This document shows, one piece after another, positions 20,267 through 30,958 of a stretch of 64,000 bases of DNA (the first letter of the stretch is position 1; each line of letters begins with the position of its first letter). The stretch covers positions 1,054,001 through 1,118,000 of the forward strand of contig NC_088940.1 of assembly GCF_033473495.1 (NCBI RefSeq), given 5' to 3'. Both the position numbers and the translations under genes were made by a program. A model generated the notes under the pieces. It made no database searches and was not told where the DNA came from. It saw only the letters and a list, made by a program, of their open reading frames with translations. Source of the DNA: Cercospora beticola. Taxonomy: Eukaryota > Ascomycota > Dothideomycetes > Mycosphaerellales > Mycosphaerellaceae.

Positions 20267-22295
20267 TCATGACGCTTTGAACGAAGATGGCTGGCTGTCC
20301 GTTTTGCTGCCTGGTGGCACGTCGCCATTGCTGATCTCGAGACATCTTCTGGCAAGTGCCACGACTTCGCCTTCGCCGTCTTCGCTATCCTCGCCTTCGT
20401 CTTCGGATTCGACCTGCTTTTCGCTAATTTCTCGGACCATGTTCATGACATCTTCGGATTTCGTGATGACATCTGTCAGCTTCTGATCGCCAGACTCGAG
20501 CAATTGGAGGAGGGTCCAAATCGCGATGTGTTGGAATGTTGGATCACCAGAGGCCAAGAAGCGGTTGAGGTAGCCATGAATACCACCTTGTGGCTCTTTC
20601 CACGAGGTAAGGAACAGCGAGTAGTCGCCAACTAGATATCGTCAGCATCACCTATCATGTGCAAAGCACAGCAGCACTCACCTTTACTGCTCAGGTTACC
20701 CAAAGCCGCCGCACTGTTGCCCTGCACTTCTATACTTTCGCTTTCGGTAAGTGGGATGAGGACATCAAACACGCCAAGATCCAATAGCTGGGGTTTGAGC
20801 TCGTCTGACAGTGCAAGGACAGCAATCGCGGCCGTCATTTCTGATTGCACGCTGAGCGGCACATCCAACACCAACTCCTTGCATTTCTGCACAGCACCAG
20901 CTTGCAGCACCAGTTGCTTGTTGCGATCCGATGAAGCAGCGAGGTTTCGTAATGTCGAAATCGCATGACATTGAATTTCCTCGTTGTCTGTAGAGCCGAG
21001 CAGGTCGACAAGCGGTTTGAGAAATCCAGCATCGATGATCGGCGACTCGTTCATGGGGTGTATGCTGATGTTTCGTATGCAAGCCACTGCTGATAAGATC
21101 AGGGGGAGGTAGCTGCTTTGTAGTAATCCAAGTAATGGCGGTAGTCCTCCGGCTCGTACAATTTCCAATTGATATTTTTCATCACTGGCCAGATTCCTGA
21201 GCGCGAGAGCCGCCTGGCATTGCACTTTCGGCGCCTGACCTTTCATCAAATGCACCAGGCTTTGCACAAGCTTCGGTTCTGTTTGCGCCAATCGTTTCCG
21301 GTTTGTGCTGTCCACCGCGATATTGCTGAGAGCTGTGGTGCAGTAGTACTGGACATCGGTATCGGTGCTACTCAGCAAGCTGACAAGCACGGGAATAGCA
21401 CCCGCTGAAACCAGCTGTTGTCGGTTGTCGTCTGAATGTGTCATATTGAGTAGAGCTCCCGTTGCATTTCGCTGCACCCTCATATCCTTGCTCTTTGCCA
21501 ATCTCGTCAGCGGCGCAAGTGCTCCAGATCGTGCGATACGGGCTTTGTTCTCCTCATGTGTGGCTAGATTCGTTATACAGCCGACAGCGTTGCACTGCAC
21601 TTCGACGTTCGGGCTATTCATTTGTCGTATCAGTGGTGTCAGGCCTCCGAGCGAGACGATGAGGGTCTTGTTCTGGCCTGTGAATCGCTTAGTGGTGTGT
21701 TGTGATAAGAGGACGTGCGGCATGAAGCATACCATCTACGGCAAGATTGCCCAGCGCGGCCGAGGCAGCACGTTGGACCTCGATGTCAGGGCTCTCGAGT
21801 AGAAACAGGATAGGCTCGAGGGTCGATCGGTCTACCGGCCGCACATCTGTTGCGCATCCCAGTCAGCATATCCTACCACCGCAGCTCATGATATGCTACC
21901 ACATGCCTCTTTCGGTAATCTCAGCAAAGGTCAAACTGGCGCTCCGTTGTAGATCGATATTTTGGCTGTATACCAGAGTGGATAATGCGTCGAGAGGAGG
22001 TCCGCTGAAGAAGTCGGTTTCTGCTCGCTGTTGATCGCCTACGTCAGCATGTGCATGTGTCTGGCAGTCGAGCCTGGCGTTGCGGTGAGAGGCGTCGGGC
22101 GTACATTGTCGAGGAAGCTGAGGAGGTCGGCGACGGCCTCCCGTTCCGTGTCTGCGAGGACATTGTCGTAGTCGACCTTGGAACGACCTGTATGCGGTCA
22201 GTCACAGCTCGCGCTACCATAGCGGTCGGTGGAGGAGGCGTGATGGATGGCGTACTTCCGCAACACGAGAAGATCCTGCGACACAAGTCGGCCAT
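20267..22295 (-). CDS. VAC8: Vacuolar armadillo-repeat protein Vac8
   Basis: Six exons: 22295-22256, 22187-22105, 22027-21907, 21846-21733, 21677-20682 and 20631-20267, giving 572 residues. About twelve armadillo repeats fill the protein, with long stretches very close to other fungal Vac8 ([50 protein letters not shown]). Vac8 sits on the vacuole membrane and serves inheritance (Vac17), nucleus-vacuole junctions (Nvj1), homotypic fusion and autophagy (Atg13). The N-terminus is [13 protein letters not shown], with cysteines for palmitoylation but no Gly2 for myristoylation. Exon 3 ends with a GC donor (GAG|GCATGT); the frame and the conserved ITERDVRPVDR junction need it. The C-terminal tail is acidic. 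Confidence 0.93.
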
Positions 22296-24520
22296 GGTCT
22301 GATGCCTCAGCGCGACGGCCGGGCGGAGGTGGATGGCGAGCAAGCAGGTGGAGCGTCGGCGGCGGCGGTGGCTTTCGACGGAGCTAAGGTATCCAGGCAC
22401 GACGTGGTGCTAAATGCGCGGTCATGTGAAGGTAGATCGGAATGATGCTTTGAACAGCCGGGGCCAAGAACACAGCGCGCGCACCAGCAGCACACATTCA
22501 CGGCGCGTCGCAGAGGGCGGTGGACATGTGCTATGCGGCGAGGCGAGGTTGGGATGGGGTGGTGGTGTTGGCGGCAAGGCCGTCTTGCCCATCACGATCG
22601 TCGCTCAACACGCGGAAGCTGCCTCTTTGCGCTTCTTCGCGCGGTGGTGTGGAGCCCGGCGCCCGTGCTCACACAACTGCTTCACGCTTCGCTTCGCCAT
22701 CTCACAAAGACAACCCAGCAACCACGAGCGTGGCCTACAATGTTGCACTGCTGCACATATATATACCTCATGGCACGAGGGAAACCATCTCCGCCGACGA
22801 CTACCCGGGCCTGCGGGTGCTGTCTGCGATGCGATATATCCATTTATACACCACGCCATGGCCTCGCTATCGCCTAACGCCGCTGGCATTGCCGTCGTCA
22901 TCAGTCTCATATCGAGACACCGCTGTACGCGCTCATAGGTATGACCTGAACGCATTACTCGCATGTACCGCATGTCATTGTGCTCCTTCGTCGCGCTGCA
23001 TGACGGTACCGCTCCCACTGCCGCTCACTTCAGCACTCAGCATCTCCACTGAGCCATTTTCCTCGCCGACACAGCCACTGCCCACCCTCCAACTCTGCTA
23101 TAGGCGCTATGTCCCTGCTAGTAAGTTGGTTGGAGTGTTAAGGATAGATTGTGGTAGGTTTTGTCGCCGTCTTCACGGGAGATCATCGAACAGCGAAAAG
23201 CCTGTTGCGCCTTCAAGGTTCTCCGAGTGGTGGCCACCGCTACAGCATGTATGGTCGCGTTCATGTCGGCAAAGCGTGCAACTGCACTAGCATATGAAGG
23301 ACCGTAGGAATTGGAGAGTTGCTACCGTCTCACTTCACTTCGGACCTTCAAAAGCTCAACTTGGCATGCAGACCAAGCCTTGGCCGCAGAATAGACCGGG
23401 AGCTCGAGCTGTCGCTGCAGCCACCGCACAGGGTTGCGCGACCTTCGCATGTGATCGATCTCAGTGCCACCGTTGCAGCCTCATCGCCTGTGCGATGACT
23501 TCGGTCACCGTTGACGTCCGTGATGAGGCAGCGCTGGCTAAACGAATGACCCGTCGGTGCTGAGAACCTTGCCAGGCAATGAACCGACCTTGCCATCATC
23601 ATGTCATCCCGGCTTTCCCAAGAGTCTCTCAAAGATATCGGGAATGAGGGCCAGCGGCAACCGTGGCACAATGTCGTAGGTTCTACCAGGGCGGGCATCG
23701 CAATGAACGCATACCAATGCTAGCGAGCACACCCTGGCGATCGCTTCTTTCCCCCACTTGCGCTGGTGAAGCACCACGTAGCTCGAGTGATTCCAAAGAC
23801 GAGCAGTCGAAGGGAGTATGGATCGCCCACTGCACGTCTGCACACGACGAGCTAGCTGGCAGCCTGGTAGGAGTGCGGCGTGCGCTCTGGGCTGGGCGAG
23901 CGACAGCTCCCGATGACTGTACGAATGCAACGGCAGTGGTAGGTTTTGCGGCTCGGAAGGCTGCGATGAGTGCAGCGCGGGTAGCGAATGGGCAGCTCCC
24001 AAACGCGGAGAACAGGGTGGAGTAGCGGCGCAGGGCCAGATCGACGCCGTGTGCTCGTTTTGCGCGGAACCTTGTTGAGCTTGTCGCTGCTGGGCCAGGG
24101 CTTTCACGCTTCTTTCATGTCATACCACAAAAGCGTAGCAGCTGGGGCTGTGTCAAAGCCTCCATTCTTGGCTGCAGACTGGGCACCGTAGTTTATGACC
24201 ACATATCCCTCAGATCACGGCCTGATCTGAGAGCCCGTCGCATGCCCCTCTCCGGTACCTCCCCTACCCTTCGTCTCGCGCAACACGCCTACCAGACATA
24301 TTGACAGCGGCCTCCTGTGCGGTGGCCGGTTGCTCTTGCTCTCGACCACCAAAACACTTTCCTCTCTGTCCCGTTGACTGCCACAGCCACTGCCTATCTA
24401 TCGCATTGCGCCTGCCGCCTGCTGCCTCCCCACGCCGCACGCACGCCGACACCCCGGTCTCTTGGTGCTGCTTCGTCCTTGGCCCCACCCTGCACCAGCG
24501 CGCAGCCAGACCCGCCGTTT
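22296..24520. other. Long divergent intergenic region, VAC8 and kinase
   Basis: 2.2 kb with several overlapping open frames of up to 256 residues on both strands. They are rich in Ser, Arg, Cys and His, as expected of translated GC-rich non-coding DNA, and none shows a domain. It probably holds two promoters and long leaders. A perfect 9 bp inverted repeat lies at 24209-24231. A TATA-like run is near 22757 (ACATATATATACC). A non-coding RNA is possible. Confidence 0.4.
24209..24231. repeat. Perfect inverted repeat
   Basis: CTCAGATCA, five bases, then TGATCTGAG: nine-base arms with no mismatch, about 290 bp before the kinase ATG. It could be a dimeric regulator site or an RNA hairpin in the leader. 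Confidence 0.6.
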
Positions 24521-27232
24521 ATGGCCGCCTACGAAATCAGCAAACATTTCAGTGGTCTCCGCGTTCAAACTGCACGCCGCAAGGGCCGACCAGATCCCTT
24601 CGCAACGGGCTTCGAAGATGATAGCGACGACGACTTCCGGAAGAGCAGACCAAAGACCAAGGCGCCGGTGCCGGCTAAGCCGTCGCCCATAGCACCTCGC
24701 GTCTCCTCCCCGACCAAGTCGCCTCCCGTAGCCGCAAAGCCTCAAAACCTCGACGACGACGACAACTTTCTGCTGGAAGTAAGCGCGCAAAAGAAGGCTG
24801 ACCGCCGCCCGTCGCCCGCCCCGCCGAACCCAAAGACCGCCGCTCAGCGCTTGGTCGACCGAAGTGGCCGCCGCGGTTCGCTGCCTGGAGCACTTCCATC
24901 GAACACAAAGAAGGCTGCGGTCCTCGCCGCTGGCCCGTTGGCATATCTGGACGACAGTGACGAGGAGGACAACATATCGTATCCCTCGAATCGCACCGCT
25001 CGTCAGCAGAGTCCTGCTCCGCGAAAAACTTCGGAAGACGGCATCGGACGCTCCGCCACCCCCAGTGGTCACCGCACCTCTCAGCCATCTGTCGACAGGT
25101 CTATCGTCGTCCCCCGCCATACCGTTGCGTCGCCCTTCGCTGGAACTGTGAGTATCTACTGTCATCACGTGATCACATCGAAACCCTCGCGCTAACCCCA
25201 GGTCTCAGAAATATTTGCAAGACAGCGACTCCGACTCCGACGAGGAAGCCGTAGCATCCCGAAAGGGGAGTGCTGAGGAGATTGAACCGCTTCCTGAAAA
25301 CAAGAAGCATCACGAGGTACAGCGCGTCGACAAAGGAAAGATACAGAATGGGGGCGGCGTTTCCTGGCGAGCCTTCTCGGCCGGCCGTGCGGAGCAGCGG
25401 AATGCTGAGCTCGAGACTCTCACAGCAAATTTCAGAAAGCGCGGCCGCAGCATCCAATTCAACCCAACAGCGAGAACCGACGATGGCCGACAAATCACAC
25501 TCGCTCCAGGCGTCGACAGGAGTGGATCGCTTCTCGGCCGAAAGCCTGGGCAAACTCGAGCAAAGTCTCCCCCAAGACGTGCCGCAGACACGAAACACAG
25601 CTTCGAGGAGGATGAGATGGCTGATCGGGAATTCGGAGGACCCGTCCGAACTTACGACCCAACTGTCTGGAAGACGAACCCCTTCAGTGGTGAGTGCAGC
25701 GCGTAGGATGTGTTGCGACGATCATACCAACGCGTGACGTGTAGGAGAACCTGTGCGACGAACCAGTGACGGGACCGGGCAGAGCCCGGATACCATTCTC
25801 AAACGACTTGACTCCGCAAACGATAGCATCCCTGACATCCGCATCGACAATGTCGCCTAGCCATGATCTCAACGGCCCCTCTCCTATCACATCCCCGGAC
25901 AGCATGACTCGAATGCTTTCTTCCATCGACTCCATTACCAAATTGACAGTATCACCTCAAACGATACCCGAGGGCAGAACCGTGGATCACGCTATGCTCG
26001 ACTCACCCGTAATGTCGCCCATGACAGAGGACTACGATCCGCTGAGCAGGAATTCGAGTATGCGTTCTATGCGTTCCCGCCGAGTCCCGACATCACGGCG
26101 GTCATCGCGGCGTTCAAATTCAGCCAATACTTCGGTCAGTCCAGCGCATGCTTTCCTTGCAAACTGGGGTCGAGGCGATGCCGAAGACAATCCACCTGAG
26201 CCAAAACCTGACGACGAAGGTCAAGCGATTGGACTCAATAACGAGTACATCATCGGACGTACCATCAGCCGTGGCGGATTTGGCGTAGTCAAAGAAGTAC
26301 ACTCTCTTGATGATCACGGCCATCGCACCGTGAAAGCGGTCAAGATAGTGCGTAAATCCATCGCTGACGCAAACGAGGTGGAAAACGAGAAGGCGCAACA
26401 AGAGATCGAGCACGAAGTCTCCATTTGGCGCTATCTGAACCACCGTCATGTCTTGCCTCTGCATGCAGTGTACGAGACTGACTATGCCACGTTTTGTGTC
26501 ATGGATCTCAATGTGGGTGGGACGTTGTTCGACTTAGTAAGAAAGTCTCGCCAACATGCTGCTCGTAACGATGGTCGCAAAGGCTTGGCACCTGCTCTTG
26601 CCAAACGTTACGCATACCAGCTCGCGTGCGCCCTGCGTTATCTGCATGAAGATATTCGCGTCTGCCATCGCGATGTGAAGTTGGAGAATTGCCTCGTCGA
26701 CATGGCCGGACCTGACTCGGAGACGCTTGGCGGAAACTTGCGCCTTTGCGATTTCGGTCTTGCCGATTTCCTGCACAGTGAAGCTCCAGATGACGGATCG
26801 CGAACGCCTCAGCGAGTGTCGTCACATCGATCACTCTCGAACGACATGCCCTTACCAACGGCTTCTTCGGTGATTGGCACACTCGAATACGCGTCACCCA
26901 AAGGATTGCTGGTAAATCGAAAGCTATATGAGACCGCCGGCGACGTGTGGGCCTTTGGCGTCGTCGTATACGCACTTTGCACTGGACATCTGCCCTTCCG
27001 ACACACCATGCCCAGCAAAACTGTGGAGATGATCCTTCGCGCCGACTGGGACGAAGATGCACTGCGACACGCCGCCGCCGGTGGCGAAGAGGTCATGGAC
27101 CTCGTCCGAGGATGCCTGGAGAAAGACATCGATATTCGATACACAATCAGCGACGCCCTTCGCAGCCCATGGTTCGAAGGATGTCGCGAGGCGGACGAAG
27201 AAGTGGCCGCCACTGCTTCGGTGTGGGGCTGA
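24521..27232 (+). CDS. Serine/threonine protein kinase with long N-terminal region
   Basis: Best model: exons 24521-25147, 25209-25689 and 25767-27232, 857 residues. The first 460 or so residues are disordered, with acidic and Ser/Pro stretches (DDSDDD, SDSDSDEEA). The kinase domain follows: glycine loop ISRGGFGVV, VKAVKIV lysine, HRD as CHRDVKLEN, DFG as CDFGLAD, then a GTLEYASPKG segment where most kinases have APE, and an AFGVVVYALCTGHLPF subdomain IX. All catalytic residues are present, so it should be active. The subfamily is not clear; the layout resembles fungal CAMK-like kinases. Using the nearer acceptor at 25744 instead puts exon 3 in another frame that reads SPDTILKRLDSAND and stops at TAG 25858-25860, before the kinase domain. 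Confidence 0.78.
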
Positions 27233-27823
27233 AACTTCTTTGGCCTCACTACCACCACCACCACCACTTCTGATGTATAACACCCAACGACATGCATTCA
27301 ACAACATTCTATGGACATATTACGATTTGATGACAGCGGAAACGAATCAGATGAAACGAAGTCAGTTTCGATGTATTTTTTGCGGCGCTTTTGTTCTTCC
27401 TTTCACGCGTTGCATGGAGAACTGCGAAGGCTTTGGGTTGGAAAATACGGCAGTTCAGGACATCTTTTGGCACGGATACCCAAGGTGCGGCGCGCTTGTT
27501 ATTCTCTACTTACTCCAATTCGTACTCTGAAGAAATATCACTGTACACCTTTTTAACTCAAAGTTCGCGTTAGCTGCTCTCGGTATCTCCCTGGGTGCGG
27601 TTCATCCTTAAGTTTATGCTTACTCTGAGCCGTTGGCGCGCAACTCATGCTGGTGCCAGAGATACGGGACCAAAAGGGTCTTCCCAAGGAAAATATGGCT
27701 TTTTTTGTTAGTATATATCTTACACTCACCTATCCCAGGTGTCCAACATTCACAGACCAGAATTTGCAGCCTCTCGAGTACAAAGACTCAAGTCAAAGCT
27801 GGTCAACAACACTACAACCCAAA
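27233..27823. other. Intergenic, kinase 3' flank
   Basis: Begins with a short CAC/ACC microsatellite (about 27251-27266). Open frames run through part of it but show no family. It includes the promoter of the next small gene. Confidence 0.5.
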
Positions 27824-28249
27824 ATGCCTTTCATCCCACATCACAGAAGCCTTACCACCCGTGAGCGCGAGGCTTTCCTCGACTTCAAAGAATCTCACCA
27901 TGACGACTCCACACCAGACCTCCTGGTGAAAATGAACGATCGACTCTTCGGTTCTTCGAATTCTGGAGTCAACGACAACGAAAAGAAGGGACATGAAGTC
28001 ACTTATTTCCCTGCTTATGCGCAGGGTGTTGCGCTTTTTAATGGATTTCAAGCGAATGTGCAACTTGTATCAAGAGGGCTTGATCCGCTTGTTGGGGATT
28101 ATAAGCCTGACGAGCGCGTGGCTTGGTTGGGATTTGGAATGATTGTGGTTCTGGTTGGGTGTTGGATTGTCAGGCGGTTTAGGGGGAAGAAGGGGAAGAA
28201 AGTGATCAGCGAGGAGAGTAGGGAGGCGAGGGGGTTGCATTTGGCGTAA
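27824..28249 (+). CDS. Small C-terminally anchored membrane protein
   Basis: From the ATG at 27824 the frame gives 141 residues; the longer frame upstream is rejected because the earlier part has no coherent character. The first 95 residues are polar (LTTREREAFLDFKESHHDDSTPD, in two parts). One membrane helix follows (AWLGFGMIVVLVGCWIV), then a very basic tail, RRFRGKKGKKV. This is a tail-anchored or single-pass layout with a cytosolic basic patch. No family recognised. Composition supports a real gene; the function is unknown. Confidence 0.5.
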   Translation: MPFIPHHRSLTTREREAFLDFKESHHDDSTPDLLVKMNDRLFGSSNSGVNDNEKKGHEVTYFPAYAQGVALFNGFQANVQLVSRGLDPLVGDYKPDERVAWLGFGMIVVLVGCWIVRRFRGKKGKKVISEESREARGLHLA

Positions 28250-28496
28250 GGGTGGAGGTATATGGCTTGAGTGACTGGCTCTCCATTTTGGTTCGTGGCT
28301 ATGGCGTTCGGGATGGAATTTGGGAAGGTAGGGCAGGATTGGGTCTGGCAGAGCGACTGGCTTCATCGACTGAATCTCTGTTTATCGTAAATATTCGATG
28401 CTTCTGGAGGTAGCCATCGAGGGCTGCGACTGTTGCATGATACTCAGAGTGACTTTCGATACTTCTATTAGGTGTTCCAATATCACGTTAATCACG

Positions 28497-29528
28497 TTAA
28501 TCATGTAAATCTCTCTCTAATGTGACCTCCGGCTTGTCTATGCGATATAGAGTTTTGGCAGTGTTGAAGTATGCTTCGTATTCCACTTCCTCAATCCCTT
28601 CACCTGGTGGTAGATCATAGTGGTAATGGCCGCCACGATTGCTTCCATCGGTAGTGAAGCAATGTGTATGTTCCATCCTCAGGCCGAGCTTCTTGCCAGG
28701 GTCTGCTGAATGGAAGACCGATAAGCACACGATCGGAGCCTCAAAGTCATGGTAGGTCAGCCAGTCGTTCAGCTGCTTTGCATCCGGGAAAGGAGGGCCA
28801 TTCTTGGCCTCGAATCCAGGCATGACGTGAAAATGTGCTTTGCCCTTTTTGAGCAGGAACATGCCGCCGATACTAATCGGTCGCTCGTCTCCGTACTTCT
28901 CAGCCAGGGCACGACGTATGCACTCGGTGAAACTCTTTTGTTCGCCTTTTCTGGACCGAGCTGTGACTTTCAGCACATCCCCAGGTGCTCCATTTGATCC
29001 GTACAAGTTCATCATCAATGCGCAATCACAAGATGGGCTCGGTGCGCAGATAGCAGCATGCTTGCCTTCCGCACCGTCGAATTTGGTATAGTACGTCAAG
29101 TTTTTGACATTATCGAAGTTGTCCTGCCAGCTGAGATTGGGGGCTAATTCCGAATTGACGCCAACGTGATGGAAAGGTCCAGCTCCGGCACCTAATAATT
29201 GGCCTTGCTTAGACTCCATCTGCATCTCCTGAGCAATTTGCAACATGTCGTATTTGCACTCCAGACGAGGCTCAGGGAATAGATTCGGTTGCCCTCCAAT
29301 ATCTGCAACTTTCTCATTGCCAGATAGACCTTCTGTGGCGAGATAGTATGGGGCTTGTCGAAGGTCCGGACATGGCGAGACGCTGACTTTGGCTTCTGAG
29401 AAGTTGGCCTCGAGTGCTGGAGTTATGACCTCTGCCAATTCAGAAAGAGAAGGAGGCGATAGCTTGTGCTGTGTTGTTTGCATCCTTCGAGCTGCGAACT
29501 GCCTGGCCAGTCCAGTCAACCTGTGCAT
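28497..29528 (-). CDS. C11orf54/PTD012-type zinc ester hydrolase (DUF1907)
   Basis: Single exon, 343 residues from the ATG at 29528. It matches the DUF1907 family of human C11orf54, a monomeric zinc enzyme with ester hydrolase activity in vitro. The three-histidine zinc site is seen as MEHTHCF and GGHYHYD near the C-terminus, and an earlier family block, GAGAGPFHHVGVNSEL, is present. SPSCDCALMMNLY and KAHFHVMPGF are also family-like. The first 20 residues (RLTGLARQFAARRMQT) are basic and amphipathic, so a mitochondrial presequence is possible, although the animal protein is nuclear and cytosolic. The physiological substrate of the family is not settled. Confidence 0.85.
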   Translation of the reverse strand: MHRLTGLARQFAARRMQTTQHKLSPPSLSELAEVITPALEANFSEAKVSVSPCPDLRQAPYYLATEGLSGNEKVADIGGQPNLFPEPRLECKYDMLQIAQEMQMESKQGQLLGAGAGPFHHVGVNSELAPNLSWQDNFDNVKNLTYYTKFDGAEGKHAAICAPSPSCDCALMMNLYGSNGAPGDVLKVTARSRKGEQKSFTECIRRALAEKYGDERPISIGGMFLLKKGKAHFHVMPGFEAKNGPPFPDAKQLNDWLTYHDFEAPIVCLSVFHSADPGKKLGLRMEHTHCFTTDGSNRGGHYHYDLPPGEGIEEVEYEAYFNTAKTLYRIDKPEVTLERDLHD

Positions 29529-30041
29529 CAAGGAGTAAAGTGTTCTTGCCTTTGCATATGGTTGGAAAGTACAATGAGCTTGAGAGAAGTGACGATGACT
29601 ACTGCTGTGAGCAATAGGGAAAAAAGAAACCTGATGTTCTTTCTTCCGATCGTCAATGTCGAATGCGGCTTCCTCTCGTCAAGTGAAGTTGGAGGAGCCT
29701 CCTGCCCGAACTGAGTTTCGGTGACTGCTTTCCCAGAGCGGCCGGAAATGTTTTCTCAATCGGTAACCACCGCAGTGTCGCCAAAGTCATATCATGGCAT
29801 CTCATGCAGCAAAACTGCATCTCTCCCTCGGGCCCCCACTAAACCCCTCATCGTGTGCTCTCCAATGTTGGAGACTTCGGCCAACTTTCCATCGGCTCGA
29901 GAGACTTTCACTTCAAGTGCCTCGTGACGGGGCTGTCAGACGTCACTCAAATATGTAAATGCATGTCCTACATTCTGGGTGTTGCTAGCTTACTGCAGAG
30001 ACCGGTTCATACCTTCATTCCGAAACATTCATATAACCAAA
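29529..30041. other. Divergent promoter, C11orf54 homologue and SDR
   Basis: A 513 bp gap between divergent genes, with no recognisable feature beyond promoter space. Confidence 0.5.
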
Positions 30042-30893
30042 ATGACTTCCAACTTCCCAATCTACCCAGACCTAGCCGGCAAAGTCGCCCTCATCACAGG
30101 CATCGGCCAAGTCGGCATCCCCAACTCCCCAACCTGGGGCAACGGAGCAGCAGCCGCCCGAGTCCTAGCCCACAGCGGCGTAAAAATCGTAGGCTGCGAC
30201 ATCAACCTCTCAGCAGCCGAATACACCAAAACCAGACTCCTCAAAGACAACCCCAACACAATCTGCGACGTTCTCAAAGTCGACGTCACAAACTCCGACG
30301 ACATCGCAACTTTCGTCCAAACAGCAATTACCAAACATGGGCAAATCGACATCTTATACAATAATGTCGGAATGACAGCTCCAGGAGACCCAGCCACAAT
30401 GTCCGACGAAGCCTGGCAAGAACAAATCGATCTCAATCTCAATAGTGTTTTCCGCTGCTGTCGTCTCGTTTTACCGATTATGGAAAAACAAGGCTCAGGT
30501 GTAATAATCAACAACGCCTCCATCACAGCACTACGTTACATCGGGAAACCTCAGATCGCTTATGCCACTTCCAAAGCAGCTGTGGTACAATTCACCAAAG
30601 CTACAGCTTGCATGTATGCTTCCAAGGGTATACGATTGAATTGTGTCATTCCTGGTCTGATGTACACGCCACTGGTGGAGAATTTGGAGATGAGCGAGAA
30701 AGAAGAAGATCGGGAAGTGGCGAGGAAGATTACGCAGCATAATGTTCCTATGGGAGTGATGGGTGATGGACATGATGTTGCGAATGCGGTTGCGTTTTTG
30801 TCGAGTTCGGCGGCGAAGTATATTACTGCGCAGTCTTTGATCGTTGATGGTGGGATTACGGAGTCTACGGGAACTGGTGGAGTTGCAGCTTAG
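30042..30893 (+). CDS. Short-chain dehydrogenase/reductase
   Basis: Single exon, 283 residues from the ATG at 30042. A classical SDR Rossmann fold: nucleotide motif starting ALITGIGQVG, NNVG motif (LYNNVG), catalytic Ser in NNASITAL, and YxxxK in AYATSKAAVV. The C-terminal VDGG is also present. The glycine-rich loop is lengthened: after TGIGQ come several extra residues ending in TWGNGAAAARVLA, so the usual TGxxxGIG spacing is changed. This longer loop is seen in one fungal SDR subgroup of unknown substrate. The first two-thirds of the gene uses C-ending codons heavily, the last third much less. Confidence 0.88.
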   Translation: MTSNFPIYPDLAGKVALITGIGQVGIPNSPTWGNGAAAARVLAHSGVKIVGCDINLSAAEYTKTRLLKDNPNTICDVLKVDVTNSDDIATFVQTAITKHGQIDILYNNVGMTAPGDPATMSDEAWQEQIDLNLNSVFRCCRLVLPIMEKQGSGVIINNASITALRYIGKPQIAYATSKAAVVQFTKATACMYASKGIRLNCVIPGLMYTPLVENLEMSEKEEDREVARKITQHNVPMGVMGDGHDVANAVAFLSSSAAKYITAQSLIVDGGITESTGTGGVAA

Positions 30894-30958
30894 ATTACAG
30901 TCGTCCAAACTTATTGGTGCTCTCCTTGTGCTCCGGTTGATGGAAGTGTTTCCCTGTT

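Noticed and set aside
22520..23290. 256-residue plus-strand open frame
   Set aside because: Cys/Arg/Ser/His-rich with no domain and several equal-length competing frames; typical of GC-rich non-coding DNA.
23604..24107. 167-residue minus-strand open frame
   Set aside because: No recognisable protein character; overlaps other frames.
24398..25168. 256-residue minus-strand open frame
   Set aside because: Antisense to kinase exon 1; composition is that of a shadow frame.
27251..27266. ACC/CAC microsatellite as a CRISPR-like or satellite array
   Set aside because: Only a few triplets in a 3' flank; no spacers or larger array, and CRISPR is not expected in a fungus.
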